The position numbers were made by a program, and so were the translations under genes. This document shows, piece by piece, positions 18,471 to 25,752 of a stretch of 64,000 nt of DNA. The stretch lies in assembly GCA_944324665.1 (NCBI GenBank), contig CALUXD010000003.1, forward strand, positions 87,510 to 151,509. The letters are read 5' to 3'. The notes under the pieces were generated by a model. That model saw nothing but the letters and a program-made list of their open reading frames with translations, ran no database searches and had not been told where the DNA came from. The stretch's first letter is position 1, and the number at the start of each line of letters is the position of its first letter. The stretch comes from Candidatus Proelusimicrobium volucris. GTDB lineage: Bacteria; Elusimicrobiota; Elusimicrobia; Elusimicrobiales; Elusimicrobiaceae.

Positions 18471-18607
18471 AGTTAGTTATTGACGCTTTGGTCATTCTCT
18501 GTTCCTTTAAGTGCTGTTAGGTCGTACTTCCTTAAGGGGGCTTAGCGCCATGCCGGGGCACCTCTGCCCCTGATCACGGCACCCGCTCAAGATGCCTTAT
18601 ACAGCCT
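18442..18607 (-). ncRNA. Unassigned structured small RNA, about 166 nt
   Basis: An intergenic transcript unit on the minus strand with its own promoter and terminator and no long ORF. The first 95 nt fold into a rod. Pairs seen: GCUGU (18601-18605) with ACAGC (18513-18517), CUUGAG with CUUAAG, GCG with CGC, UGCC with GGCA, and an apical GGGGCA/UGCCCC stem with a GAGG loop. A 3' tail follows, containing AAAGGAACAG and an eight-codon ATG frame (MTKASITN), before the terminator. Downstream on this strand lies only the 3' end of a convergent gene, so it is not a leader of a known gene. Size and shape would suit a 6S-type or other housekeeping RNA, but I cannot match it to 6S, SRP (no GGAAGGAAGCAG core), tmRNA or RNase P consensus. 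Confidence 0.65.
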
Positions 18608-18612
18608 TAACT

Positions 18613-18642
18613 ATAATATAAGCGGCAAAAGTTAAAAGTCAA
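18613..18642 (-). promoter_or_regulatory. Promoter of the small RNA
   Basis: Minus strand: TTGACT (18637-18642), 18-base spacer, TATTAT (18613-18618); an overlapping TATATT gives a 16-base spacer. Predicted start about 18607. It is among the better -35/-10 pairs in the window. Confidence 0.68.
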
Positions 18643-18875
18643 GACCCACAAAAACTGAAGTTCGGGGTAATAAAAGGGGAGTATGTCGGCATTTTTTTGG
18701 CTTTCGCCTAAAGGCGGGGGGAGGTGTTTATCGGGCGGGCTTTTCTTTTTGATTTTTTTATAAACTCCGCCGTGTTTTATTATTGTTTTTATGCCGCGAT
18801 ATGTTTTTGCGATTGTAAAAATAGGGGGAAATAAGCCTGCCGTACGTCGAGGTTTATCGAAAAGTCAAAAAACGC

Positions 18876-18902
18876 TTGACTGTTTTTTTTTTTTGATAAA
18901 TT
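18876..18902 (+). promoter_or_regulatory. Putative pilin promoter
   Basis: TTGACT (18876-18881), a 15-base T-rich spacer, TAAATT (18897-18902). About 40 bases upstream of the pilin ATG. The spacer is short and dominated by T, so the -10 assignment is uncertain. Confidence 0.4.
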
Positions 18903-18940
18903 TTCTCTGTGCCCAGCAAGGGCAAAAAAGGAGGAAGTTT

Positions 18941-19423
18941 ATGAAAAACTTAAACAGGAAGGGTTTTACCCTTATAGAATTGCTTGTGGTGGTCTTGATA
19001 ATCGGTATTTTGGCCGCCGTGGCATTGCCGCAATATTTTAAAGCGGTGGAAAAATCCAGAGCGACGGAAGCTTTATCCATTATGGGGTCTTTGGCCGCAG
19101 CTATGGAAAGAGCCAGATTGGTCAGCTCAACAAACGTATATCCGGCGGATTTATCTTCTTTGGATATAGAATTTGCCGATGTTGGCGGTTCCCCCGTTAG
19201 CGGTGCTAGTTGGAATACCAATAACTTTAAAATAGCGCATACAGGCGGAGATACCGCTACAGGCAAGGTCGTTGCAACCAGACAGGGCGCCAACAAGTAT
19301 ACTCTTACCAGATTTTATTATACCGGCAAAGTTGAGTGCGATGATACAACAAATGGGGGAACAGGCGGGAGCGTAAGCGGTATTTGCAAATCGCTCGGTT
19401 TGCCGACTGCTACAGGCGACTAA
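18941..19423 (+). CDS. pilA: Major type IV pilin (PilA/PilE-like)
   Basis: 160 residues starting at the ATG with AAAGGAGG 7 bases upstream. Leader MKNLNRKG, then [20 protein letters not shown] with Glu5, and the [16 protein letters not shown] continuation typical of major pilins in Elusimicrobium-like genomes. The C-terminal Cys pair (VECDD and GICKS) would form the D-loop disulfide. It stands outside the assembly operon with its own strong RBS and a terminator, as expected of an abundant structural subunit. It would be exported by the PilB/PilC/PilM-Q machinery upstream. Confidence 0.93.
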   Translation: MKNLNRKGFTLIELLVVVLIIGILAAVALPQYFKAVEKSRATEALSIMGSLAAAMERARLVSSTNVYPADLSSLDIEFADVGGSPVSGASWNTNNFKIAHTGGDTATGKVVATRQGANKYTLTRFYYTGKVECDDTTNGGTGGSVSGICKSLGLPTATGD

Positions 19424-19445
19424 TACTGATAATCAAAACAGCTTT

Positions 19446-19467
19446 GGTACTATAATCATATAGTACC
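19446..19467 (+). other. Stem-loop in the pilin 3' UTR
   Basis: Perfect 8-bp stem GGTACTAT/ATAGTACC with a six-base loop, between the pilin stop and the terminator hairpin. No T run. It could protect the pilin mRNA 3' end from exonucleases (inference). Confidence 0.5.
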
Positions 19468-19475
19468 CTCCTAAG

Positions 19476-19504
19476 GGGGGAGGCGCAAGCCTCCTCTCTT
19501 TTTG
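19476..19504 (+). terminator. Terminator of the pilin gene
   Basis: Stem GGAGGC (19479-19484), GCAA tetraloop, GCCTCC (19489-19494), then TCTCTTTTT. Confidence 0.85.
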
Positions 19505-19538
19505 TTTTGGTTTTGTATTTTTAGCGTATAAAGCAAAG

Positions 19539-19575
19539 AACGCTCGGCTTTTAAGGCCGAGCGTCTTTATTTTTG
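19539..19575. terminator. Terminator between convergent pilin and uvrA
   Basis: Stem CGCTCGGC (19541-19548) with GCCGAGCG (19556-19563), followed on the plus strand by TCTTTATTTTT. It lies 35 bases past the uvrA stop on the other strand, so it may serve both directions, with the better T run on plus. Confidence 0.7.
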
Positions 19576-19609
19576 TTATCAAGCGTATTTTATTTGCTTT
19601 AAAAAGGCT

Positions 19610-22441
19610 CTAAACTTCGCCCAATTCCTTTTTTAGATACTTGCCCGTATAGGAGCGGGGACAGGCCATAATATCGCGGATATTGCCCTGCGCGACAATT
19701 TCTCCGCCTTTGTCGCCGCCTTCGGGGCCGAGGTCTATAATATAATCGGCCGTTTTGATTATATCAAGGTTATGCTCTATTACCACCATTGTATTGCCCT
19801 GGTCGCTCAGGCGGTGCATAACTTTAAGCAATTTGTCTATATCGGCAAAGTGCAGGCCTGTGGTAGGCTCGTCTAGGATATAAAGAGTATTGCCCGTATC
19901 TCGCCTTGAAAGTTCGTCGGCCAATTTGACTCTCTGCGCTTCGCCGCCCGAAAGAGTGGTGGAGCTTTGCCCCAATTTGATGTAGCCGAGCCCGACGTCC
20001 TGCAAAGTTTTTAGGATATTTTTGATTTTGGGTATCGCGTCGAAAAATTCCACCGCTTCGTCCACGCTCATATCCAAAACTTCGGCGATGTTCTTGCCTT
20101 TGAATTTTACCTGCAAAGTATCTTCGTTAAAGCGTTTGCCGCCGCAGGCTTCGCACTTGACGTATATATCGGGCAGGAACTGCATTTGTATTTTCAAAAT
20201 GCCGTCGCCTTGGCAGTCCTCGCAGCGGCCGCCCTTTACGTTGAAGGAAAATCTGCCCGGTTTATAGCCGCGGCGTTTTGCCTCCGGCATTTGCGCGAAC
20301 AGCTCCCTTATGTGCGTATAAGCGCCCGTATACGTTGCGGGGTTCGAGCGCGGCGTTTTGCCTATCGGGCTTTGGTCTACAATAATTATTTTGTTGATAT
20401 GCTCAAGCCCTTTTATGGAGTCGTGTTCGCCCGGTGCGTCTTTGGCGCCGTAGAATTTCTTGGCCAAAGCTCTGTATAAAATATTGTGCACCAAAGTGGA
20501 TTTGCCCGAGCCCGATACGCCCGTTATCGCGACGAACAAGCCCAAAGGTATTTTTACGTCTATATTCTTTAGGTTGAATTGTCTGGCGCCTTTTATCTCT
20601 ATCCATTTTTTGCCCGGTTTTTGCGGGTTAAGGTTGGGCAGTATTTTCTTCTTGCCGCTAAGATATTGGGCGGTAATGGAATTTTCGTCCTTCAAAAAAT
20701 TTTTTAAAGGGCCTTGCGCCGTTATATTGCCGCCGTGTTCGCCCGCGCCTGGGCCGAGTTCGATAAGGTGGTCGGCCGCCAGTATGGTGTCTTTATCATG
20801 TTCCACGACGATAAGGGTATTATCCAAATCGCGCAGGTTTTTAAGCGTTTCGATAAGCCTGTCATTATCGCGGCTGTGCAGGCCGATGGTAGGCTCGTCC
20901 AGTACGTAGAGTACGCCCGTAAGCCCGCTGCCTATTTGCGTAGCCAAATGTATCCTTTGCGCCTCGCCGCCCGATAAGGTTTGCGATTTCCGCTCCAGCG
21001 TAAGATAATTAAGCCCGACGCTGTTTAAAAAGCCGAGCCTCGCCTTGATTTCCTTTAATACCTGTTTGGCGATAAGCTCTTCCTTCGCGTTTAATTTTAA
21101 GTTGTTTACAAAATCCAAAGCCGCGCTTACCTGCATAGCCGATATTTGCGCTATATTCTTGCCGTTGATGTAGACCGATAAAGCCTCGGGTTTAAGTCTG
21201 GCTCCTTTGCAGACGGGGCAGGTGACCTCGTGCATAAAGCGGTTGTAGACTTCCTCTTTGACAAATTCGCTCTCGCTTTCGCTGTGGCGGCGTTTTAAAT
21301 TGCCGATTACGCCTTCAAAAGGGACCTCCTTGGAACCGAACGCGCTTTGATATAATACGTCATCACCGCCGTAGAGCAAAATTTCCTGCTGGCGGCGCGA
21401 AAGATTTTTCCAAGGTTTGTTCATAGGTATTTTCTGCGCTTTGCAGACGGAGTGTAAAATCTCGTAATAATAGCCCGACCAGGAATTCTTCCAGCGGTTT
21501 GTCCTGTTGGTTACGGGGTTGTCCCACGCGGCGAGCGCGCCTTCGTTTATGGAAAGGGAGTCGTCGGGCACGACCAAATTTTCGTCTATTTCTATTTTAA
21601 TGCCCAAGCCGTTGCATTCGGGGCAGGCGCCCTGCGGCGCGTTAAAGGAAAACAATCTCGGCTCCAAATCGCCGAAGCCTATACCGCAGACGGTGCAGGC
21701 ATTATTTTCGCTGTAAGTAAATTCCTCTTTGTCCTTCCTTACTTTGACAAGCCCCTTAGAGTATTTTACCGCAAGTTCCAAAGCGTCGGTAATGCGTTCC
21801 CTGTCTGATGGGTCTATGTAAATTTCGTCTATCAGCAAATCAAGGTCGTGCTTTTTGTAGCGTTCGAGTTTTGGCGGATTGGCGAGATCGAAAAGTTCGC
21901 CGTTGTAAATTATCTTTACGAAACCCTCTTTTTTAAGACGGTTGAAAAGCTCCTCGTAAGTGCCCTTCTTGCCCTGTATTACGGGGGCGCAGATCATTAC
22001 GGTTTGTTGGTCGAATTTGGTTAAAATGTCTTTTGTTATCGCCGCTATCGACCATTGTTCCACCGGCCTTCCGCATTGCGGGCAATGCCTGTGGCCGATA
22101 CGCGCAAATAAAAGACGGAAATAATCGTATATCTCCGTTACCGTCGCCACGGTGGAACGCGGGTTGCGGGAGGGGTTTCTCTGCTCGATGGAAATCGCGG
22201 GCGAAAGGCCGTCTATCATTTCCACGTCGGGCTTTTCCATAAGTTCCAAAAACTGTCTGGCATAGGCCGACATACTCTCCACGTATCTTCTCTGCCCCTC
22301 GGCATAGATGGTATCAAAAGCCAAGGAGCTTTTGCCCGAGCCCGAAAGACCCGTTACCACCACCATTTTGCCTCTTGGTATTTTTAAACTGATATTTTTA
22401 AGATTATTCGTCTTGGCGCCGGTAATAGTGATATATTTCAT
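19610..22441 (-). CDS. uvrA: UvrA excinuclease ABC subunit A
   Basis: 943 residues, full length. Two ABC ATPase halves: Walker A GLSGSGKSS at 31-39 and GVSGSGKST near 640-650. Both LSGGEAQR signatures are present (QTLSGGEAQRIHLA and TTLSGGEAQRVKLA). Zinc modules include CTVC...CPEC and CEDC...CEAC. It recognises bulky DNA lesions and loads UvrB in nucleotide excision repair. No other uvr gene is nearby. The ATG has no Shine-Dalgarno sequence, and a promoter places the transcription start at or beside it, so the message appears leaderless. Confidence 0.98.
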   Translation of the reverse strand: MKYITITGAKTNNLKNISLKIPRGKMVVVTGLSGSGKSSLAFDTIYAEGQRRYVESMSAYARQFLELMEKPDVEMIDGLSPAISIEQRNPSRNPRSTVATVTEIYDYFRLLFARIGHRHCPQCGRPVEQWSIAAITKDILTKFDQQTVMICAPVIQGKKGTYEELFNRLKKEGFVKIIYNGELFDLANPPKLERYKKHDLDLLIDEIYIDPSDRERITDALELAVKYSKGLVKVRKDKEEFTYSENNACTVCGIGFGDLEPRLFSFNAPQGACPECNGLGIKIEIDENLVVPDDSLSINEGALAAWDNPVTNRTNRWKNSWSGYYYEILHSVCKAQKIPMNKPWKNLSRRQQEILLYGGDDVLYQSAFGSKEVPFEGVIGNLKRRHSESESEFVKEEVYNRFMHEVTCPVCKGARLKPEALSVYINGKNIAQISAMQVSAALDFVNNLKLNAKEELIAKQVLKEIKARLGFLNSVGLNYLTLERKSQTLSGGEAQRIHLATQIGSGLTGVLYVLDEPTIGLHSRDNDRLIETLKNLRDLDNTLIVVEHDKDTILAADHLIELGPGAGEHGGNITAQGPLKNFLKDENSITAQYLSGKKKILPNLNPQKPGKKWIEIKGARQFNLKNIDVKIPLGLFVAITGVSGSGKSTLVHNILYRALAKKFYGAKDAPGEHDSIKGLEHINKIIIVDQSPIGKTPRSNPATYTGAYTHIRELFAQMPEAKRRGYKPGRFSFNVKGGRCEDCQGDGILKIQMQFLPDIYVKCEACGGKRFNEDTLQVKFKGKNIAEVLDMSVDEAVEFFDAIPKIKNILKTLQDVGLGYIKLGQSSTTLSGGEAQRVKLADELSRRDTGNTLYILDEPTTGLHFADIDKLLKVMHRLSDQGNTMVVIEHNLDIIKTADYIIDLGPEGGDKGGEIVAQGNIRDIMACPRSYTGKYLKKELGEV

Positions 22442-22448
22442 AATTAAA

Positions 22449-22476
22449 ATTATATAATTTATAAAAGAATAGTGAA
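22449..22476 (-). promoter_or_regulatory. uvrA promoter giving a leaderless transcript
   Basis: Minus strand: TTCACT (22471-22476), 16-base spacer, TATAAT (22449-22454). Only seven bases (TTTAATT) separate the -10 from the ATG, so transcription should start on or next to the start codon. No LexA-type box was seen. Confidence 0.65.
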
Positions 22477-22531
22477 AACTCGGACGATGTGGAATTAAAA
22501 CGGTTCCGATTTCCGCGGGGGATTTGCATAC

Positions 22532-23599
22532 GTGAATATATTTAACAGGAAGAATGTCATCGTCGGCCTGACCTGCCTTTTGTCGGTATCCGTGGTCGGC
22601 TGGCTGATTTATGACGCTAAAGACAATTTTATAAGGATATGGAACGAGGTCAATACCTTGTATTTGGTTTTGGCGTGTCTGTCTTCCGCGGCGATTTATG
22701 TTTGTATGGGGATGTCGCTTTGGGAAACTCTAAAGCTGTTGGGCCAAAAGATAAATTTGGGTGCCGCCATAAGCATAGCTTTCGTCTCCACCACGGTAAA
22801 TTATTTGGTTTCTACCATGGGCGTGAGCGGCTTCGCCTTAAGGGCGCATTTGTTGGGTAAGCGGAACGTGCCGCTTGGCGCGAGCGTGATGTCGAGCATA
22901 GTTATAAGCGTGCTTTTGTACTTCGTGCTGATAATTATTATCTTGCAGGGATCTCTTTTGCTGATTTTGTCCCATCACGCAGCGCCGGGGCAAATGCTGC
23001 GGAATTTTATTCTTGTAGTTGTAATCGCGGGTATTGGCGCTTTGGTGACGGGATTTTTGTTCAATAACGAGTTCCGATACAAAGGCATAAGGAAAATCTT
23101 TATGCTTATCAATAAGGTTATTTACAATCTGTTTGGCGCTTTGATACCTAAAAACAATTATTCCGCCTTTACCAAACAGCTTGATAACGGAATAAATACC
23201 ATTCACAACAATAAATTAAAGCTCAGCCGTGCGATAGCTTATATCTGCGGCGATTGGATTTTTACGATACTTATTTTATATTTGGCTTTTATGGCGGTAG
23301 GCATAAAAATATCTATAGGCGTGCTTTTGGCTGGCTTCGCAGTAGGTATGGCGACGACGCTTATCCCGATATTGCCCGGCGGTTTGGGCGCTATGGAAAT
23401 AGCGATGACGTCCGTCTTCTCCCAAATGGGGATAGATTGGGATTCCGCGCTTATGGCTTGCCTTATTTACAGGGTGGTGTATTATATAATACCGGGCATA
23501 ATAAGCGTATTTGTGTATTGGGGGTTGAAACTTTCCGAGCCTATGGCCATGACCAAAAACAAAGCCAAGGAGTATATGGACAATGAAGCAGAAAATTGA
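22532..23599 (+). CDS. Flippase-like / lysylphosphatidylglycerol synthase TM-domain (UPF0104) membrane protein
   Basis: 355 residues, GTG start, about eight membrane helices spread over residues 8-335. The family features are ISIAFVSTTVNYLVSTMGVSGFALRAHLL and the later PILPGGLGAMEIAMTS loop, matching the MprF N-terminal/AglD-type flippase-like family (PF03706). It probably moves a lipid-linked molecule across the inner membrane; no aminoacyl-transfer domain is attached, so it is not a complete MprF. It overlaps the next gene by 17 bases. Confidence 0.82.
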   Translation: MNIFNRKNVIVGLTCLLSVSVVGWLIYDAKDNFIRIWNEVNTLYLVLACLSSAAIYVCMGMSLWETLKLLGQKINLGAAISIAFVSTTVNYLVSTMGVSGFALRAHLLGKRNVPLGASVMSSIVISVLLYFVLIIIILQGSLLLILSHHAAPGQMLRNFILVVVIAGIGALVTGFLFNNEFRYKGIRKIFMLINKVIYNLFGALIPKNNYSAFTKQLDNGINTIHNNKLKLSRAIAYICGDWIFTILILYLAFMAVGIKISIGVLLAGFAVGMATTLIPILPGGLGAMEIAMTSVFSQMGIDWDSALMACLIYRVVYYIIPGIISVFVYWGLKLSEPMAMTKNKAKEYMDNEAEN

Positions 23600-24098
23600 A
23601 AAATCGGAGCCGCAAATTTCAAGCAGTTCTTACGTGCATGAGCGTGCCGTACTTATAGGGAAAGTAACACTGGAAGATAATACCTCCGTATGGCCCAATG
23701 CGGTATTGCGCGCGGATATCGCCGCCATAAAAATAGGGCGCGGAAGCAATGTGCAGGACAATGCCTGCATACACGTGGATTTCGATAAGCCGGCCCTGAT
23801 AGGCGAAAATGTTACCATCGGGCATAATGCGGTGGTGCACGGCGCGAAAGTCGGCGATAATACGCTTATCGGAATGGGGGCTGTTGTAATGGAAAGCGAA
23901 ATCGGCCCCAACTGCATTATAGCCGCGGGCAGCGTATTGCCGGCGGGAAAAAAGATAGAGGCCGGCAGTATGGTAATGGGCGTGCCGGCAAAAGCGGTGC
24001 GCAAATTGACTGCCGAGGAAATTGCCAAAATAAAAGAAAACGCCGAGGTCTATGCCAAGTTGGCCGGAGTGTACAAAAAAAATTGCAAGGAGTTATAA
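23583..24098 (+). CDS. Gamma-carbonic anhydrase / YrdA-type hexapeptide-repeat protein
   Basis: 171 residues folding as a left-handed beta-helix with repeated [LIV]G-x4 units (ALIGENVTIGHNAVVHGAKVGDNTLIG, split across about 75-100). The metal-ligand histidines of the gamma-CA family (IHVDF, TIGHNAVVHG) are present. It ends in the usual C-terminal helix (LTAEEIAKIKENAEVYAKLA). Family members bind Zn/Fe/Co; many in bacteria have no demonstrated carbonic anhydrase activity. Start overlaps the upstream gene, indicating coupled translation. Confidence 0.88.
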   Translation: MKQKIEKSEPQISSSSYVHERAVLIGKVTLEDNTSVWPNAVLRADIAAIKIGRGSNVQDNACIHVDFDKPALIGENVTIGHNAVVHGAKVGDNTLIGMGAVVMESEIGPNCIIAAGSVLPAGKKIEAGSMVMGVPAKAVRKLTAEEIAKIKENAEVYAKLAGVYKKNCKEL

Positions 24099-24473
24099 TT
24101 GGCCAAAATAGTTATGATAGAGGATTCCAAAATCCTCGGCAATGCTTTGAAAGGCGCTTTGGAACTTAAAGGGCACGAAGTCGTTTGGGTAAATGACGGG
24201 CGTTCGGCATTCCAAACGGTTAAAAAGAATAAACCAGATATAATTCTGCTTGATTTAATGCTCCCGCACATAAGCGGCTTTGAAATATGCAAAGCCGTCA
24301 AAAGCGACGGGGCCTTGTATAAAACGCCGATAGTTATAATGTCCACTTTGACTGGCGGGGAAGACAGGGAAAGAGCCGCCGCCGCCGGCGCAAATCACTT
24401 TATAGCCAAACCCTATGATTTGAAGCTAACTTTGGCGGAAATAGAAAAATATATCCCTAAGAAAGGAGTTTAG
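24099..24473 (+). CDS. Stand-alone response-regulator receiver protein
   Basis: 124 residues consisting only of a CheY-like receiver: acidic pair E8/D9, phosphoacceptor D52 (ILLDLMLP), switch residue S82 (IVIMSTLTG) and invariant K104 (AKPYD). No output domain. The TTG start follows AAGGAG, and only one base separates it from the previous stop. Without a kinase nearby, its partner is unknown. It is followed by an ORF6N-domain protein six bases after its stop, so the two are probably co-expressed. Confidence 0.88.
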   Translation: MAKIVMIEDSKILGNALKGALELKGHEVVWVNDGRSAFQTVKKNKPDIILLDLMLPHISGFEICKAVKSDGALYKTPIVIMSTLTGGEDRERAAAAGANHFIAKPYDLKLTLAEIEKYIPKKGV

Positions 24474-24479
24474 ATTTAT

Positions 24480-24836
24480 ATGAAATTTCGTATTATAAGA
24501 AATCAAAAAGTAGTTACTGATGCTGACTTCGCCGAGGCTCTAAATATGCAATGCAAAATATTGACCTCTATGTTTAGAAGGTCAAAAGAGTACTTTCCTC
24601 AAGATTCTTACTTTCAGCTTACTTATGAGGAACAACGCGACCTGGTAAAAAACTATTGCTTTACCCATGCCGAACGTTTGAGATACGCCAAAAGGCTGCC
24701 TTTTGTCTTTACCAAAAGCGCCATAGTTATGATGCTTTGCATTTTAAGGAAAAATCCGATGGCGAAAGTTTACAGAAACAGGCTGTTTGCTTCAAACGCC
24801 TTTTCTAACATCGATATAGAGGCATTGCTGAAATAA
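24480..24836 (+). CDS. ORF6N-domain protein
   Basis: 118 residues. The alignment recalled for ORF6N (PF10543) fits along nearly the whole chain. The pattern is RNQKVVTDADFAEAL, then a helix ending in RRSKEYFPQDSYFQLTYEE, then RLPFVFTKSAIVMMLCILR. The domain is common in phage antirepressor/KilA-N-like proteins and is thought to bind DNA. Here it stands alone, with no phage genes around, directly behind the receiver protein. Start has AAGGAG 11 bases upstream. Function in this setting unknown. Confidence 0.75.
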   Translation: MKFRIIRNQKVVTDADFAEALNMQCKILTSMFRRSKEYFPQDSYFQLTYEEQRDLVKNYCFTHAERLRYAKRLPFVFTKSAIVMMLCILRKNPMAKVYRNRLFASNAFSNIDIEALLK

Positions 24837-24880
24837 GGCCGATATAAAACCGCGGGGATAGGCCGCCGCCACGGAGCGAT

Positions 24881-25684
24881 ATGAAAATATTTCTTGCCCT
24901 CTTGCTTTTGATTTATCCCTCTTTTGCCGAGGCTGAGGTTTTCGTTATGCCTATGGAAGATCCTTCTCCTAAGGAAAATATTTTTCCGCTCAATGCCAAA
25001 GACGATATATCAAAACAGCCGGAGATAGACGACGAAATGCTCGCAGGCCGCCAGATATCCGAACTTGTCCGCTATACGATATGCGGCTTGGTAATAACCG
25101 ATATAAGTCAGAAAAACGTGAAACCGCAGGAAATTTTAGATTACGAGAACAAAACGGGCCAAACTATCCCCGATAAATATACCACGGTGGATCACGGGCA
25201 AAAATACCTGTGCGGGGTTTATTACGCGGGTGCGGATTTGGCCGGGAAAGGCTTGGCCGTACAGGGCGCTTTGCGCGATTTCGGGGAGGTGCAATCCCTG
25301 TTTATAAAAGACGCGCAGCCCGTAAGAAGCGACAGAAACGATTTTAACATTAAAGACAAAACACCATCCGCCGCCGTCATATCCTTTGATGAAAAAGCCG
25401 TATTTAAAAAAATACTGACTAGCAAAGATAAAATACGCAGCTTATATAATTATTCCGATTTGCCGCTCGCTTGGGAAATACACAATCTTATGCAGAACAG
25501 GGAAGACGATAAGCTCCCGATAAGGCTGACTTTCTATGAGGACGCCTCCGCCGTAGGGGCAAAAGGTATGGCTGTTGTCGTCTTTTCCCTTACGGAAAAA
25601 TATCTGCTGCCGCTTAAGGACGTGAAAGGCGGAACCTCGGACATATACGGCATAGAACCCGATTACTATTTTATTTACAGATAG
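24881..25684 (+). CDS. Secreted protein of unknown function
   Basis: 267 residues. Clear signal peptide (MKIFLALLLLIYPSFAEA). The mature part is mixed alpha/beta with no Cys cluster and no recognisable family. There is a central YTICGLVITDISQKNVKPQEI segment, and it ends in YGIEPDYYFIYR. RBS GGAGCG precedes the ATG. It converges on the TPR gene after it. Probably periplasmic or surface located. Confidence 0.65.
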   Translation: MKIFLALLLLIYPSFAEAEVFVMPMEDPSPKENIFPLNAKDDISKQPEIDDEMLAGRQISELVRYTICGLVITDISQKNVKPQEILDYENKTGQTIPDKYTTVDHGQKYLCGVYYAGADLAGKGLAVQGALRDFGEVQSLFIKDAQPVRSDRNDFNIKDKTPSAAVISFDEKAVFKKILTSKDKIRSLYNYSDLPLAWEIHNLMQNREDDKLPIRLTFYEDASAVGAKGMAVVVFSLTEKYLLPLKDVKGGTSDIYGIEPDYYFIYR

Positions 25685-25752
25685 TTTGCCGATGGGGGCG
25701 ATATGACCGCCGCGGGTAAGCGAAGAGAGCGAGTGGGTATCCTTCCGAGTGC

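Larger units (their letters stand above)
18322..18940. other. Long intergenic region before the pilin gene
   Basis: About 620 bases without a credible protein gene. It holds the small RNA unit (18441-18642). The stretch 18650-18870 shows no coding signal, and frames through it lack RBS and family similarity. An inverted pair GTCAA...TTGAC at 18864-18880 overlaps the putative pilin -35 and could be an operator; support is weak. Confidence 0.5.

Noticed and set aside
18442..18607. Orphan RNA as SRP RNA, tmRNA or RNase P RNA
   Set aside because: No GGAAGGAAGCAG-type SRP core, no tRNA-like ends with TTCGACTC loop, and too short for RNase P. 6S RNA remains possible but unproven.
18660..18870. Coding gene in the AT-rich stretch before the pilin
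   Set aside because: Frames there lack starts with ribosome sites and are T-rich low complexity.
18791..18940. 50-codon N-terminal extension of the pilin
   Set aside because: The real start at 18941 has AAAGGAGG and an eight-residue leader; the extension crosses the likely promoter and lacks coding character.
24480..24836. Prophage remnant suggested by the ORF6N domain
   Set aside because: No other phage, integrase, tRNA attachment or composition shift around it; neighbours are chromosomal genes with matching RBS and codon style.
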